Below are positions 22,531-31,464 of a DNA stretch of 44,096 nucleotides, one piece after another (the stretch's first letter is position 1; the number at the start of each line of letters is the position of its first letter). The translations under genes and the position numbers were made by a program. The DNA is taken from NCBI RefSeq assembly GCF_019352175.1, contig NZ_JACBYI010000052.1, positions 1 through 44,096 on the forward strand. The letters are read 5' to 3'. This DNA is from Paenibacillus sp. S150 (lineage in GTDB: Bacteria; Bacillota; Bacilli; Paenibacillales; Paenibacillaceae). The notes beneath the pieces were generated by a model. It was not told the origin of the DNA. It worked only from the letters and a program-made list of their open reading frames with translations, and made no database searches.

Positions 22531-23364
22531 GTGGAACCGGCCACTGCAAAACTGCTTGCAAAGCTTGCTGTTAAAATCGCTGCCGATGAGGATTCCCGAA
22601 AACGAATACTGATGCTGATCCTGGCTCTAGTCATCGGGTTTCTACTTCTTGCCGCGATGCTGCTGCAACTGCTCACTTCTCCCATCGAATCACTCAAGCT
22701 GATGCTGGGAGCCAATGAAGCACCCGTTGTCGATGAAATGCGGATGGATTACGGCTTCACCCAATCGCTGCAAGAAACAGACGATGGCTATCTGGAGAGC
22801 CAAGGCCAGCAATATGAGGGCGTCACCTTCCAGGACGGCAGCCGGGAAGTGGTCTACTATAACCAGATGGATATCCGCTGGGCAAACAAGCCCTACGGTC
22901 CACGCGACACCATCGGTGTTTCCGGCTGCGGGCCAACCTCCTTATCCATTGTGGTTTCTACATTAACCCAAACCCCTGTTGACCCAGTCTCTATGTCGAA
23001 ATGGGCTTATAACAACGGCTATCTGGCGGAAGGCACAGGCAGCTATCATAGCCTCATTCCAGACGGAGCCAAACACTTTGGGCTGCAAGTGGATGGAGCC
23101 ACAACCCATGAGCAGCAGAAAATCATCGACGCCCTCTCCCATGGCAAGCTGGTTGTTGCCATCATGGGCAAGGGCCATTTTACCTCCTCCGGCCATTTTA
23201 TGGTGCTGCGCGGCGTAACCGCTGACGGCAAGATTTTAGTCGCTGATCCGGCGAGCCGTAAGCGCAGCGAACAGGCATGGGATTTTTCCATCATTTTAAA
23301 CGAAGCCCGAAAAAACGCCGCCGCTGGTGGTCCTTTTTGGATCATTAGCGAAAAGGAGTTGTGA
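22531..23364 (+). CDS. Membrane-anchored C39-type papain-like cysteine peptidase
   Basis: A 277-residue protein with one N-terminal membrane helix (about 28-49) and an external C39-type peptidase domain. It contains YYNQMDIRWANKPYG, the catalytic-cysteine block VSGCGPTSLSIV (C133), and a later histidine block SGHFMVLRGV followed by VADPAS. Such domains occur in conjugation modules in the place usually held by lytic transglycosylase or NlpC/P60 cell-wall hydrolases, so its likely role is remodelling at the envelope or processing an exported protein. GTG 22531 follows GGAGGTG by 9 bases. Confidence 0.75.
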   Translation: MEPATAKLLAKLAVKIAADEDSRKRILMLILALVIGFLLLAAMLLQLLTSPIESLKLMLGANEAPVVDEMRMDYGFTQSLQETDDGYLESQGQQYEGVTFQDGSREVVYYNQMDIRWANKPYGPRDTIGVSGCGPTSLSIVVSTLTQTPVDPVSMSKWAYNNGYLAEGTGSYHSLIPDGAKHFGLQVDGATTHEQQKIIDALSHGKLVVAIMGKGHFTSSGHFMVLRGVTADGKILVADPASRKRSEQAWDFSIILNEARKNAAAGGPFWIISEKEL

Positions 23365-23368
23365 TTGT

Positions 23369-25183
23369 ATGAAGCAAACACCGTCTGGAAGCTCCGTGAA
23401 CGCCTCACTCTTGAATGTGATTACACCCATGGGACTAGAGTTTTCCCGAAACGGTTTGGTTATCGGAGAGCAAGCTGCCAAGCTGTACGGCGTCATCCAA
23501 TATCCACCAAAAGCCGATGTAGGCTGGCTTTCCACTCTCACCAACGTGCCAGCCACGATGGTATCCATCGGCTTTCAGCCCATTGATAACAGTGCCCTTG
23601 TTTCCGCTATTTCCAAGTCCATTACGCAGAACCGCAGCCTGGCGGACAGTGCCAAGGACCCGCTCACCCGACAACGCGCCGAAAAAGCAGCCAGTGATGG
23701 CGAGAGTATCATGCTGCAAATCGACCAACACGGCGAAACCGTGGGACTGATGAATGTGTTAGTCATGCCTTTTGCAGAGGATGACAAATTGTTTGCGCGC
23801 ACCTGTCGGCGCGTGGAAAATACCTTTAGCATGATGCGCTGTAAAATACGCACGCTGGCTCACCTGCAGAAAGAGAGCTTCCGGCATCTCTCCCCGATGT
23901 ATCCAGCCCAAGCCTCTATTGAAAGCATTCTGAACAAAATCATGCCCATGAGTACCTTCGTTGGCGGCTTTCCCTTTGCCAGCAGCGGCTTCAATGATGG
24001 AACCGGTTACTATCTGGCTAAGGATGCCAGCGGCGGGCTGGTTATCGTCGATCTATGGAAGCGCGGCGGGGATCGCACGAATTCCAATATCGTCGTTATG
24101 GGCGTAGCGGGCGTAGGCAAATCAACAGCCGTGAAGCATATCGCGCTCAGTGAATATATGAAGGGAACCAAAATCATTTTTATTGACCCAGAGTCGGAGT
24201 ACAAGGAACTTTGCAAGTTACTAAACGGCGACTGGATCAATGCCGGGGGTGGCTCAAATGGCAAGATTAATCCCCTGCAAATCCGTCCGGCTCCCCGCGA
24301 CGATGGGAATGAAGAATTTCCGCTTTATAAGGATGAGGGCAACGGCATGTCCGACATGGCTTTGCACCTCAAGAACCTGGAGATTTTCTTTAATCTCTAC
24401 ATTCCTGACCTAACCATGATGCAAAAAGCGGTTCTCAAGCAGTGTCTGATTGAATTGTACAACCAGTTCCACATTACCTGGACCACCGATATCTCTAAGC
24501 TGCAAAACACCGAATTCCCTACCTTCTCGGACTTGCACCTTCTCATCCATAACAAGGAGAAAACACTCGGTGACGACGTGTATAAGGAACTGTCCCTGCT
24601 GTTGTACGACATTGCTCACGGCGGGGATTCTTTTTTATGGAATGGCCACAGCACGATTCAAACCCACAGCCGCTGCATTTGTCTGGATACTCACACGCTG
24701 CAAAATACATCCGACAATATCAAGCGGACGCAGTATTTCAACTTATTAACTTGGTGCTGGGAGCAGATGTCTAAAGATCGGACGGAACGGGTGCTGTTAA
24801 TCAGCGACGAATGCTACCTGATGATCGACCCCAATGTGCCGCAGAGTCTGATTTTCTTAAGAAACGTGGAGAAACGCGCTCGGAAGTACGAAGCAGCTTT
24901 AGCAATCATTTCTCACAGTGTTGTGGACTTCTTAGCTCCCGAAATTAAAATGTATGGTCAAGCCCTTCTGGATATTCCCTGCATCAAGATACTGATGGGA
25001 ACAGACGGAAAAAATCTGCAAGAGACGCGGGAGTTGTACAATTTGACGGATGCCGAAGAGGAATTGCTCGCCAGTAAAAAACGGGAGCATGCCCTGCTGA
25101 TGATTGGCTCCAAACGACTGCACGCCCACTTTGAAATCCCGGACTATAAGTTTGCCTACATGGGTACGGCGGGAGGGCGATAA
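23369..25183 (+). CDS. virB4: VirB4-like conjugation ATPase
   Basis: A 604-residue protein with the VirB4/TraC ATPase signature: an N-terminal variable domain, Walker A at residues 245-252 (GVAGVGKS), a FIDPESEY block shortly after, and Walker B as VLLISDECYLMID. VirB4 is the energy source for channel assembly and the most conserved part of type IV secretion systems. It is in line with the classes seen in Firmicute elements. ATG 23369 with AAAAGGAG 10 bases ahead is preferred over an upstream in-frame start. It follows the C39 peptidase gene by 4 bases. Confidence 0.95.
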   Translation: MKQTPSGSSVNASLLNVITPMGLEFSRNGLVIGEQAAKLYGVIQYPPKADVGWLSTLTNVPATMVSIGFQPIDNSALVSAISKSITQNRSLADSAKDPLTRQRAEKAASDGESIMLQIDQHGETVGLMNVLVMPFAEDDKLFARTCRRVENTFSMMRCKIRTLAHLQKESFRHLSPMYPAQASIESILNKIMPMSTFVGGFPFASSGFNDGTGYYLAKDASGGLVIVDLWKRGGDRTNSNIVVMGVAGVGKSTAVKHIALSEYMKGTKIIFIDPESEYKELCKLLNGDWINAGGGSNGKINPLQIRPAPRDDGNEEFPLYKDEGNGMSDMALHLKNLEIFFNLYIPDLTMMQKAVLKQCLIELYNQFHITWTTDISKLQNTEFPTFSDLHLLIHNKEKTLGDDVYKELSLLLYDIAHGGDSFLWNGHSTIQTHSRCICLDTHTLQNTSDNIKRTQYFNLLTWCWEQMSKDRTERVLLISDECYLMIDPNVPQSLIFLRNVEKRARKYEAALAIISHSVVDFLAPEIKMYGQALLDIPCIKILMGTDGKNLQETRELYNLTDAEEELLASKKREHALLMIGSKRLHAHFEIPDYKFAYMGTAGGR

Positions 25184-25185
25184 CG

Positions 25186-25275
25186 ATGGACAAGCGGAAG
25201 CAGCTCATTGAGCTTTTCTTCTACATGGGCCTGATGATCGTCGGACTCATTCTACTGCTGATGAGAGAAGGATGA
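25186..25275 (+). CDS. 29-residue single-helix membrane peptide
   Basis: An ATG at 25186 lies 10 bases after GGGAGG, and the frame ends at 25273-25275, 3 bases before the next start. The peptide is MDKRKQ followed by a hydrophobic helix (FFYMGLMIVGLILLLM) and REG. The good ribosome binding site and exact fit between two genes support a real gene. Confidence 0.55.
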   Translation: MDKRKQLIELFFYMGLMIVGLILLLMREG

Positions 25276-25278
25276 ACA

Positions 25279-26295
25279 ATGATTTTATATCTGACAAGCA
25301 ATGCAAACATCAATCTGTTGGATTTTTTGGAGGACGAACAGGAGTTGCCCGTGAAAAAACTGACCGGGCAATTCTCTTTATTGTCCTTCGTTGTCAAAGA
25401 TATGCGACATTTTGCCCATGTCCACTATGTCGCCCTGGATCGAACGGCTGTTACGGAATCGGATGAGGAATTAATTCAAGCCTTGCTATCCTATCTGACC
25501 ATGTATGATATGCGGGTGATTATGGTTGCAGAGGGGCTGCCGACAAACAGTCCCTGCTTGCATCAATTGACGCAAGCAGGAATTCTGAATGTGGTAACCG
25601 CTACGAAAATTGAAGCGATCCGGGCGGAGCTTCGGGAATGCTTTTCTGAGAATGGGATGCAGCGTTACCAGCCTGCCCCGCAAGTATTGGCGATACAGGA
25701 AGGACTTCCGACTCCCTCAATAAATGAAGAGCTGTACCGCTTTGATTGCACCAATGTCACAATTGCCATTGCCGGATGTGATCGACGTGTGGGTGTAACC
25801 ACTACAACCTTCAATCTGGCACTTTGGATCAACATTCATGGGGGAACGGCCTGCTATTTGGAGGAGAACACCAGCAAACATCTGGCGCATATTATCCAAC
25901 TGTTTCAGCCGGATAAAAAAGAAAACGCTTATGTCATAGAAAACATAGATTTCTATTTAACGCCTGAGCTGAATCATACCTATAACTTCATTGTGGTCGA
26001 TTGCGGAACGTTAAGCGAACGCGCTTTACAAGAGACATTTGTACATGCAGATGTCCGGTTGCTCTGCGGTTCGGCTATGCCCTATGACTTGCCCGTATTC
26101 TATCGGGCGATGGAGCGCTGTAAGCCTCTTTCCGTTCAAGCGCTAGGACTGTTTGTTCCCGATGACCTAAAACCTTATCTGGTACAAACCATTAACCAAG
26201 ATATCCTATTCGGCAATAGTTCCCATGATTTATTTGATCCAAAAACTAATGGGCTATTGTATAAACAGTTACTTCAAACGTATCTAAAGCTTTAA
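25279..26295 (+). CDS. Second CpaE/ParA-like ATPase with a deviant P-loop
   Basis: A 338-residue protein. The N-terminal half resembles a response-regulator-like fold, as in CpaE proteins. The C-terminal half has a ParA/MinD-like region starting with IAIAGCDRRVGVTTTTFNLA, where the lysine of the usual GKTT is replaced (VGVTTTT), and a later FIVVDCGTL block. The missing lysine suggests weak or no ATP hydrolysis. CpaE-like proteins guide Tad machine placement. It is the last gene of the transfer operon, before the insertion-sequence remnants. Confidence 0.65.
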   Translation: MILYLTSNANINLLDFLEDEQELPVKKLTGQFSLLSFVVKDMRHFAHVHYVALDRTAVTESDEELIQALLSYLTMYDMRVIMVAEGLPTNSPCLHQLTQAGILNVVTATKIEAIRAELRECFSENGMQRYQPAPQVLAIQEGLPTPSINEELYRFDCTNVTIAIAGCDRRVGVTTTTFNLALWINIHGGTACYLEENTSKHLAHIIQLFQPDKKENAYVIENIDFYLTPELNHTYNFIVVDCGTLSERALQETFVHADVRLLCGSAMPYDLPVFYRAMERCKPLSVQALGLFVPDDLKPYLVQTINQDILFGNSSHDLFDPKTNGLLYKQLLQTYLKL

Positions 26296-26299
26296 CAGC

Positions 26300-26550
26300 A
26301 TGTAGATATAACATATAAGACCCTCATGCCGCTGTGCGGCACCACTGAGGAATGAAAATATGGGCGATACTGGGTAATGGGCTGGCGAAGTTAGGTCGGA
26401 AATTGTTGGTGATACGAACCCGCATATAAGAAGAACCCCAACGACCCGGTGCATCACAGATTGTTGCTCCCTTCGGGGAAGCACGCAGGGCAGAATAACC
26501 TTAGCATTGGTCTTTGCACCGCCTTAATAAGCGCCAGTAGGCAGGAGAAT
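26300..26550 (+). ncRNA. Leader region of an IS110-type element, probable bridge RNA remnant
   Basis: The region before the recombinase start is free of plausible frames and contains complementary and repeated blocks, for example GGGCGATACTGGG and a diverged copy TTGGTGATACGAACC, then CCCCAACGACCCGG. IS110 elements carry a long non-coding left end, which encodes the bridge RNA that selects donor and target DNA. The position and length here match that. The exact RNA ends cannot be given, and the element is no longer active. Confidence 0.45.
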
Positions 26551-26556
26551 CAAACG

Positions 26557-27016
26557 ATGGAAATCCTCATTGAACGTTGCTGTGGACTGGATGTGCACAA
26601 GAAAAGTATTACGGCATGTATCATCACCCCCAAAGGAAAGGAGATTAAAAGTTTTGAAACATTGACCAGATGACTTGTCGATCTGGTGGATTGGATCAAA
26701 AGCGAGCGATGCACCCATGTCGCGATGGAGAGTACCGGGGATTACTGGAAACCGATTTATAACCTGCTGGAACTGGAGAAACTGATGCCGGTCGTCGTAA
26801 ACGCCCAGCATATCCAAGTGGTGCCTGAACGGAAAACGGACGTAAAAGATGCGGAATGGATCGCAAAGCTTCTGCGGCATAGGCTCGTGCAAGGGAGCTA
26901 TATTCCAAATCGGGAGCAGCGTGAGCTTCGGGAAATCATTCGCTATCGGCAAAGTATCATTGAAGAACGGAGCCGGGAAGTGAATCGTTTGCAGAAGGTA
27001 CTGGAGGGTGGGAATA
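26557..27016 (+). pseudogene. IS110-family recombinase, interrupted and truncated
   Basis: ATG 26557 (GGAG site 9 bases ahead) opens with CCGLDVHKKSITACI, the N-terminal catalytic Asp motif of IS110/IS1111 DEDD recombinases. TGA at 26671-26673 interrupts the frame within 39 codons (FETLTR-stop-LVDLVDW), and the rest continues in frame with HVAMESTGDYWKP and GSYIPNREQRELRE, both family motifs, plus KTDVKDAEWIAKLL. Similarity ends near 27016 (VLEGGNI), where the homologues go on for about 250 residues. The C-terminal serine-containing domain is absent, so the gene is dead. Confidence 0.85.
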
Positions 27017-27545
27017 TCAGACATAACTGTTTGCCTAAAACGGATGCTGTTAATGCTGTGCCTTTCTTTGTTAAATTCCAAGAAGGCTCCATTTGGCCAT
27101 ATCGAAACACTTAATGAATCTCCCTATTTAACAACCAGCTACGGCTTTGTGATTTACTTAAATCCATTTATATTTGATTTTATTGCATGAAACCTGAATT
27201 ACTTTGAATAATTAAACAAAGGTGTGAAATGTCGGTCAGCTTCTACCGGTTCTTATCCCCATGCAAATTGGAGAGATCAAGCCACCAGAGCTTGGTGATA
27301 AAGATTTATTGGAGCATGAGGCTCCACAACCACACTGGAACTTTTTAAAAGGCTAAGGAATTTCAGATAGGGACACGCTGGCATGTATGAACAGAGCGAG
27401 GACGATGAAATAACATGGTATGAACTATAATGAAAATATGTGGAAAAGGAACTTAGATAGGAAACCTCAATGCGCCGAATCAGTGGAAGAACGAAGCGAA
27501 TCAAAACCTGGCCCAGCTCTTTGTAGTTGACTCTCCAAGAAATCA
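27017..27545. other. Unassigned stretch between two insertion-sequence remnants
   Basis: No gene is supported. The first 100 bases are AT-rich. From about 27220 there are short hairpins, such as CACCA with TGGTG (around 27283) and TGGAGC with GCTCCA (around 27310), and a GCGAATCAAAACCTGG block near 27495. It could be the non-coding end of a mobile element or a group II intron fragment, but this cannot be decided by eye. Confidence 0.3.
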
Positions 27546-27548
27546 CAA

Positions 27549-28170
27549 AGATGAAAAAAGAATATGGGCAAAAAATCGAAGATCTCTACACCGAAGTGGG
27601 CAAGCTAAATCCCCAATTGTCATGGGTAAAAAATCTGGCCGATTACCTCAGCCGAGACGAACGGCTACTCCCCATCACAAAACGCTGCACTCCCCGTTCA
27701 AACACAGGCAGACTTACTTGGCCTGAATCGTTTCAGTGCAATACAGTTACTTGAGCTTGTTTGGAATGCATGTTGAGTTTTTTTACAGACATGCCCTTCT
27801 ATTCCTATGTGGTATTCTCGCTTCATTGTATACTGTCAAACTGATCAGAGTCTGAAGATTGAATTCGTTCTGGAGATGATGAAACGTACCTTTACAAGGC
27901 GCATTCCCTCCATTGTGAACTGTGACCAGGGCAGCCATTTTATAAATCCCAAGTAAAAGAAGTTCAAGTCAGCATGGACGGGGAAAGGTTTTGGGCCAAA
28001 GACAATATTATGATCAAGCGCTTCTATCGCGGCCTGAAGTACAATGAAATTTACATCAACGACTATGACAGTCTGAGAGAAACCCAGCAGGGAATGAGTG
28101 GATTTTATTTGCTAAACTACACGCCGGCTGCTGTGTATAACAAGAAGGTCCATCTATGGATTAACAAGCG
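27549..28170 (+). pseudogene. Decayed IS3-family transposase (OrfA end and OrfB pieces)
   Basis: Pieces in several frames align in order with an IS3-type transposase. They are: the OrfA end with KKEYGQKIEDLYTEVGKL and a trailing LSWVKN; an OrfB start in another frame with LPVQTQADLLGLNRFS; the integrase core with PSIVNCDQGSHFINP (the DQGS motif); and the last part with SMDG, then YRGLKYNEIYINDYDSLRET. At least two frameshifts and one internal gap are needed, and the core catalytic region is incomplete. No terminal inverted repeats could be placed. Confidence 0.7.
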
Positions 28171-28173
28171 AAG

Positions 28174-28203
28174 GCGCGGAGGGGAATTTGTCCCCCTCCG
28201 CGC
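28174..28203. repeat. Perfect 11-base inverted repeat
   Basis: GCGCGGAGGGG (28174-28184) pairs with CCCCTCCGCGC (28193-28203) around AATTTGTC. It lies where the transposase remnant ends and before the minus-strand orphan gene. It could be a two-way terminator without a T-run or an old element end. Confidence 0.5.
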
Positions 28204-28319
28204 GTTATCCTCCACCTACAACAGCTCCATGTGATTTCCTTGTACCTTTTCCCACATATTAATCATATCAAATTTGTATCTTGATATCTTATAGCACCAT
28301 AATCTCAACAATTCATCTT

Positions 28320-28700
28320 TCATGTGAAAAATCTATTAAAGAATGCTTCAACTATTTTCTGTGATAAAGCATAACCATCAAAAGCATATTCTTCTCCTAA
28401 CATCTTTTTATAAAATAAGACATCATTATAAATATAATCCTCAATAAACAAAGAAGTCATTAACCTTGAATATTTCTCCATAAAATTAGATTCTCTATTA
28501 TCGTTTTGAGTAGAATTAAACTGTACTAATTGCAATTGATCCCCTCGGTACGCTAAATGAAGGTTGTAGTCAAAAACATTTGAAGTGTCAGTGTAAATAA
28601 CATCAAAATCGATACTTACTTTATTAGATATATAATTGTCGTTCTCAAATGAAACAAGGTTATTTTTATCCTTGTTTAATCCTATCTTATTCCCACTCAT
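28320..28700 (-). CDS. AT-rich orphan gene of unknown function
   Basis: The start is the second of two adjacent ATG codons (28700), since AGGTG lies 5 bases before it. The product (126 residues) is soluble and acidic, with many Asn, Asp and Tyr and no motif I recognise. Its base composition is far lower in GC than both the conjugation genes and the PKS genes, which suggests a separate origin. It is isolated between insertion-sequence remnants and the PKS operon. Confidence 0.5.
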   Translation of the reverse strand: MSGNKIGLNKDKNNLVSFENDNYISNKVSIDFDVIYTDTSNVFDYNLHLAYRGDQLQLVQFNSTQNDNRESNFMEKYSRLMTSLFIEDYIYNDVLFYKKMLGEEYAFDGYALSQKIVEAFFNRFFT

Positions 28701-29150
28701 CATATCACCTCGTAATTATTAAATTCCCCAAAAATTTCATCACGGATTGACCTAAACCCGAACAAAGATAATGTAAAATAGTTGATTCTAGAGTTATATA
28801 ACTCAACTTTTGCAGAGCGAAAATTGAGTTACTAAAATACTTCGACACTGACCTGAAACGTGGCATGATTTATATGCTCATGGCTCTTTATGCTCACTGA
28901 GTAGGTTTTGCTTTGGCTCCTCTTTGTATCACCCTTCCCTTAGACGATGATCTCAAACGGTTTTGACGATTCAGAGTAAAAAGCTCCATTATCGATAAAA
29001 GCGTATAGATATCTTCAAAAAGTCAAAAGTATACAATCACTTCTCAATTCAACTTGCTTTCTAATAGATTTCAGCGCTATCCATAAACTGGACGTAGGCA
29101 ACCTACACATAATCAACAATGAAAATCATTTTACCGCTTTCTTAAATCCT
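28701..29150. other. Intergenic region between orphan gene and the PKS operon
   Basis: I see no supported gene. The only clear structure is a 14-base palindrome GAGTTATATAACTC at 28791-28804, which might be an operator. No classic terminator with a T-run was found after the PKS operon. Short frames with partial hydrophobicity around 28835-28890 may be debris. Confidence 0.4.
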
Positions 29151-31451
29151 CTAAAATCCCCATTTCGATAGCCGTTCTTTCAATAATTTAGACGTCTCTT
29201 CCATAAGATGCTTGCCAATTTCATCTACATGCCGATTTGTCCACCTCTCCCATGGTGTACCCTTCATCCATTGATTAAAGGCTCCCAGCGCAGGACCACA
29301 ATGAATTTGATAATTCACTTTTTGTTGCTCATCGCCCATCAAGGCAGCCCTAGTACTGTTAGCAAAATACGATTTGAATACGACAGTCATTTTATGCTTG
29401 GGATTCCGTTCCGCCTTCTCAATTTCCGCTGGCGAGTAATATTTCTTCACATCCTCATAAACCTGATCCAAATTGCGTTTGAAATATTTTTCTTCTAGTT
29501 GCTGTCTAAGCGCCGCGTCTATATCGTCTATAGAAGCAAAAAATTTGTACATATCGTACAGCTTATTGGCACGGACAGGGAAAAACACTCCCTTTTTGAG
29601 CACTTGCACCTTTGCCCCTAATTCGAACATATCCCCTGCGGGGGCATAATCGGTATCTTGAACATTCATTTGATTCAGCATGTACTTTACTGAATCGCTG
29701 GTCCCCGCTTCAACGGTGCATTGATTGATAGAGCCGGTGACGATGAAATCTGCACCCATGACAAAAGCCGCAGCCGCAGCTTCTGGAGTCCCTATGCCTC
29801 CCGCCGTCCCCACTCTGATTCTTTTAGAATAGTTGTATTTCCTCTGCAGTTCGTCTCTCAGCTTCATAATTACCGGAACCAGCACATAGGCTACCCCCAT
29901 GTCCGTATGTCCGCCGGAATCGCATTCCACGCAAATATCATCCGCCATAGGAACTAAGGGCAGCAGCTTCGCCTGCTCCGAAGTAATCAGCCCTTCTTCT
30001 GTCAGTCGTTGTATGAGCTTCCCTTCGGCAGGACTTAAAAAAGCTTCGGCAACCTCCGGACGCGACAGCTTGGCCATAATTCGATGAGTGGTTTCAATCG
30101 TTCCGTCAGCCCGGGTCCTTAATCCATGGGCCCGGTATCTAACAAGAGCTGGAGTAATCCCCATGTAAGCTGCGGCTTCAACATTCTGAATACCGTGCTT
30201 GAGATATAACTCCACCAGATGCTCTTCCACCTGCGGTTTATCGGGATGGTGAAGCAGGTTCATTCCGTAAGGCTGGCCTTTGACCAATTCCCGCTGAATA
30301 TACCCAATCGCTGCTTCGATCTCTTGCAGCGATAACCCTCCGGATCCGAAGAAGCTGAGCATGCCTGCTTTGCCCATTCGAACGACAAGCTCTTTGGAAG
30401 CAATGCCTTTGTACATCGCACCTGTCACATAAGCATATTGTACACGATAATCTTGCCTGAATTGTTCGCAGCCAAGCGTTACTGCACTCAGCTTAATTTT
30501 CCGGTCGCCTAAGTCATCTGTCTGCTGCTTTTCCTTAGATTCATCATTGCGGGCAAGCCAATCGATCGTATCCGTTAGAGTGATTTTCCCTCGCAAGTCC
30601 AACGGCTCCGCCTCTGAAGCAATGTTCTGGACCAGGCGGGTCAGGACATTTCCGGGGCCAATTTCTTCAATCTGAGCCTCATGTGCAAGCAAATAGCGGA
30701 TCGAATCCGTCCAACAAACCGGAGCAGCCAACTGGCCGACCAAGTTGGATTTGACCTCATCTTGTGCGTACGGCATTCCCGTTAGATTAGCGAGCACAGG
30801 GATTCGCAAACTATTAAAGGTAAAGTGGTCCAAGTAGCGGGCAAACTGCGTCTGACATTCCTTCATATATCTGGAATGAAATGCACCGCTCACTTTCAAT
30901 ACGACGTACATGGACGCACCGGCAGCCTCGAAAAACCTTCCGGCCTTTTCAATGTCCTGTTTAGGGCCTGTAATGACAATTTGCCGTGGCGCGTTGTAAT
31001 TGGCAATATCGATGGACGACAATCGGCTATCGTGAAGCACCCTCATAACCTGATCGCCTGTTAAACCGATTACCGCCGCCATTGCCCCTCCCTCAATCTT
31101 AGACATCAATTGTCCCCGCTGCTGAACCAGCTTCAGTCCAGTTCCAAAATCAAATGCTCCGCCTGCATATAGTGCCGTATATTCCCCAAGGCTATGCCCC
31201 GCCAGCACGTCCGGCTCTTTCCCTGCTTCTTCAACTTGCTGCATATAACTAAGCACACTTACAGCATATAAGGCTGGCTGTGTATATTGAGTCTGATTCA
31301 GACATTGATGCCGATCTTCCAGACAAAGGTCTTGTAGCGAGTAACCAAGTATTTCATCGGCTTGAGCAGTTAATTCATGATAACGGTCAAACAACGAAGC
31401 GCCCATGCCTTTCACTTGCGAGCCTTGTCCGGGAAACACATATGCTCTCAC
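29151..31451 (-). CDS. Fused trans-acyltransferase and enoyl reductase
   Basis: A 766-residue two-domain protein. Residues about 1-290 form a malonyl-CoA:ACP acyltransferase (start VFPGQGSQ, nucleophile block AGHSLGEY with S87, and a GAFHSRYM block). Residues about 310-766 form a PfaD-type flavin enoyl reductase (LGCEQFRQDYRVQYAYVTGAM, FFGSGGLSLQEIE, CVECDSGGHTDMGVAYVL, IRVGTAGGIGTPEAAAAAFVMGAD, in sequence). The AT supplies extender units in trans because the PKS modules lack AT domains; the ER reduces enoyl intermediates in trans. GTG 31451 is chosen with AGGAGG 9 bases ahead. It is the last gene of the operon, 13 bases after the hydrolase gene. Confidence 0.9.
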   Translation of the reverse strand: MRAYVFPGQGSQVKGMGASLFDRYHELTAQADEILGYSLQDLCLEDRHQCLNQTQYTQPALYAVSVLSYMQQVEEAGKEPDVLAGHSLGEYTALYAGGAFDFGTGLKLVQQRGQLMSKIEGGAMAAVIGLTGDQVMRVLHDSRLSSIDIANYNAPRQIVITGPKQDIEKAGRFFEAAGASMYVVLKVSGAFHSRYMKECQTQFARYLDHFTFNSLRIPVLANLTGMPYAQDEVKSNLVGQLAAPVCWTDSIRYLLAHEAQIEEIGPGNVLTRLVQNIASEAEPLDLRGKITLTDTIDWLARNDESKEKQQTDDLGDRKIKLSAVTLGCEQFRQDYRVQYAYVTGAMYKGIASKELVVRMGKAGMLSFFGSGGLSLQEIEAAIGYIQRELVKGQPYGMNLLHHPDKPQVEEHLVELYLKHGIQNVEAAAYMGITPALVRYRAHGLRTRADGTIETTHRIMAKLSRPEVAEAFLSPAEGKLIQRLTEEGLITSEQAKLLPLVPMADDICVECDSGGHTDMGVAYVLVPVIMKLRDELQRKYNYSKRIRVGTAGGIGTPEAAAAAFVMGADFIVTGSINQCTVEAGTSDSVKYMLNQMNVQDTDYAPAGDMFELGAKVQVLKKGVFFPVRANKLYDMYKFFASIDDIDAALRQQLEEKYFKRNLDQVYEDVKKYYSPAEIEKAERNPKHKMTVVFKSYFANSTRAALMGDEQQKVNYQIHCGPALGAFNQWMKGTPWERWTNRHVDEIGKHLMEETSKLLKERLSKWGF

Positions 31452-31464
31452 AGCAGAATTCCTC

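Noticed and set aside
27008..27190. 60-codon plus-strand frame after the IS110 remnant
   Set aside because: AT-rich, unsupported by a ribosome binding site; probably debris.
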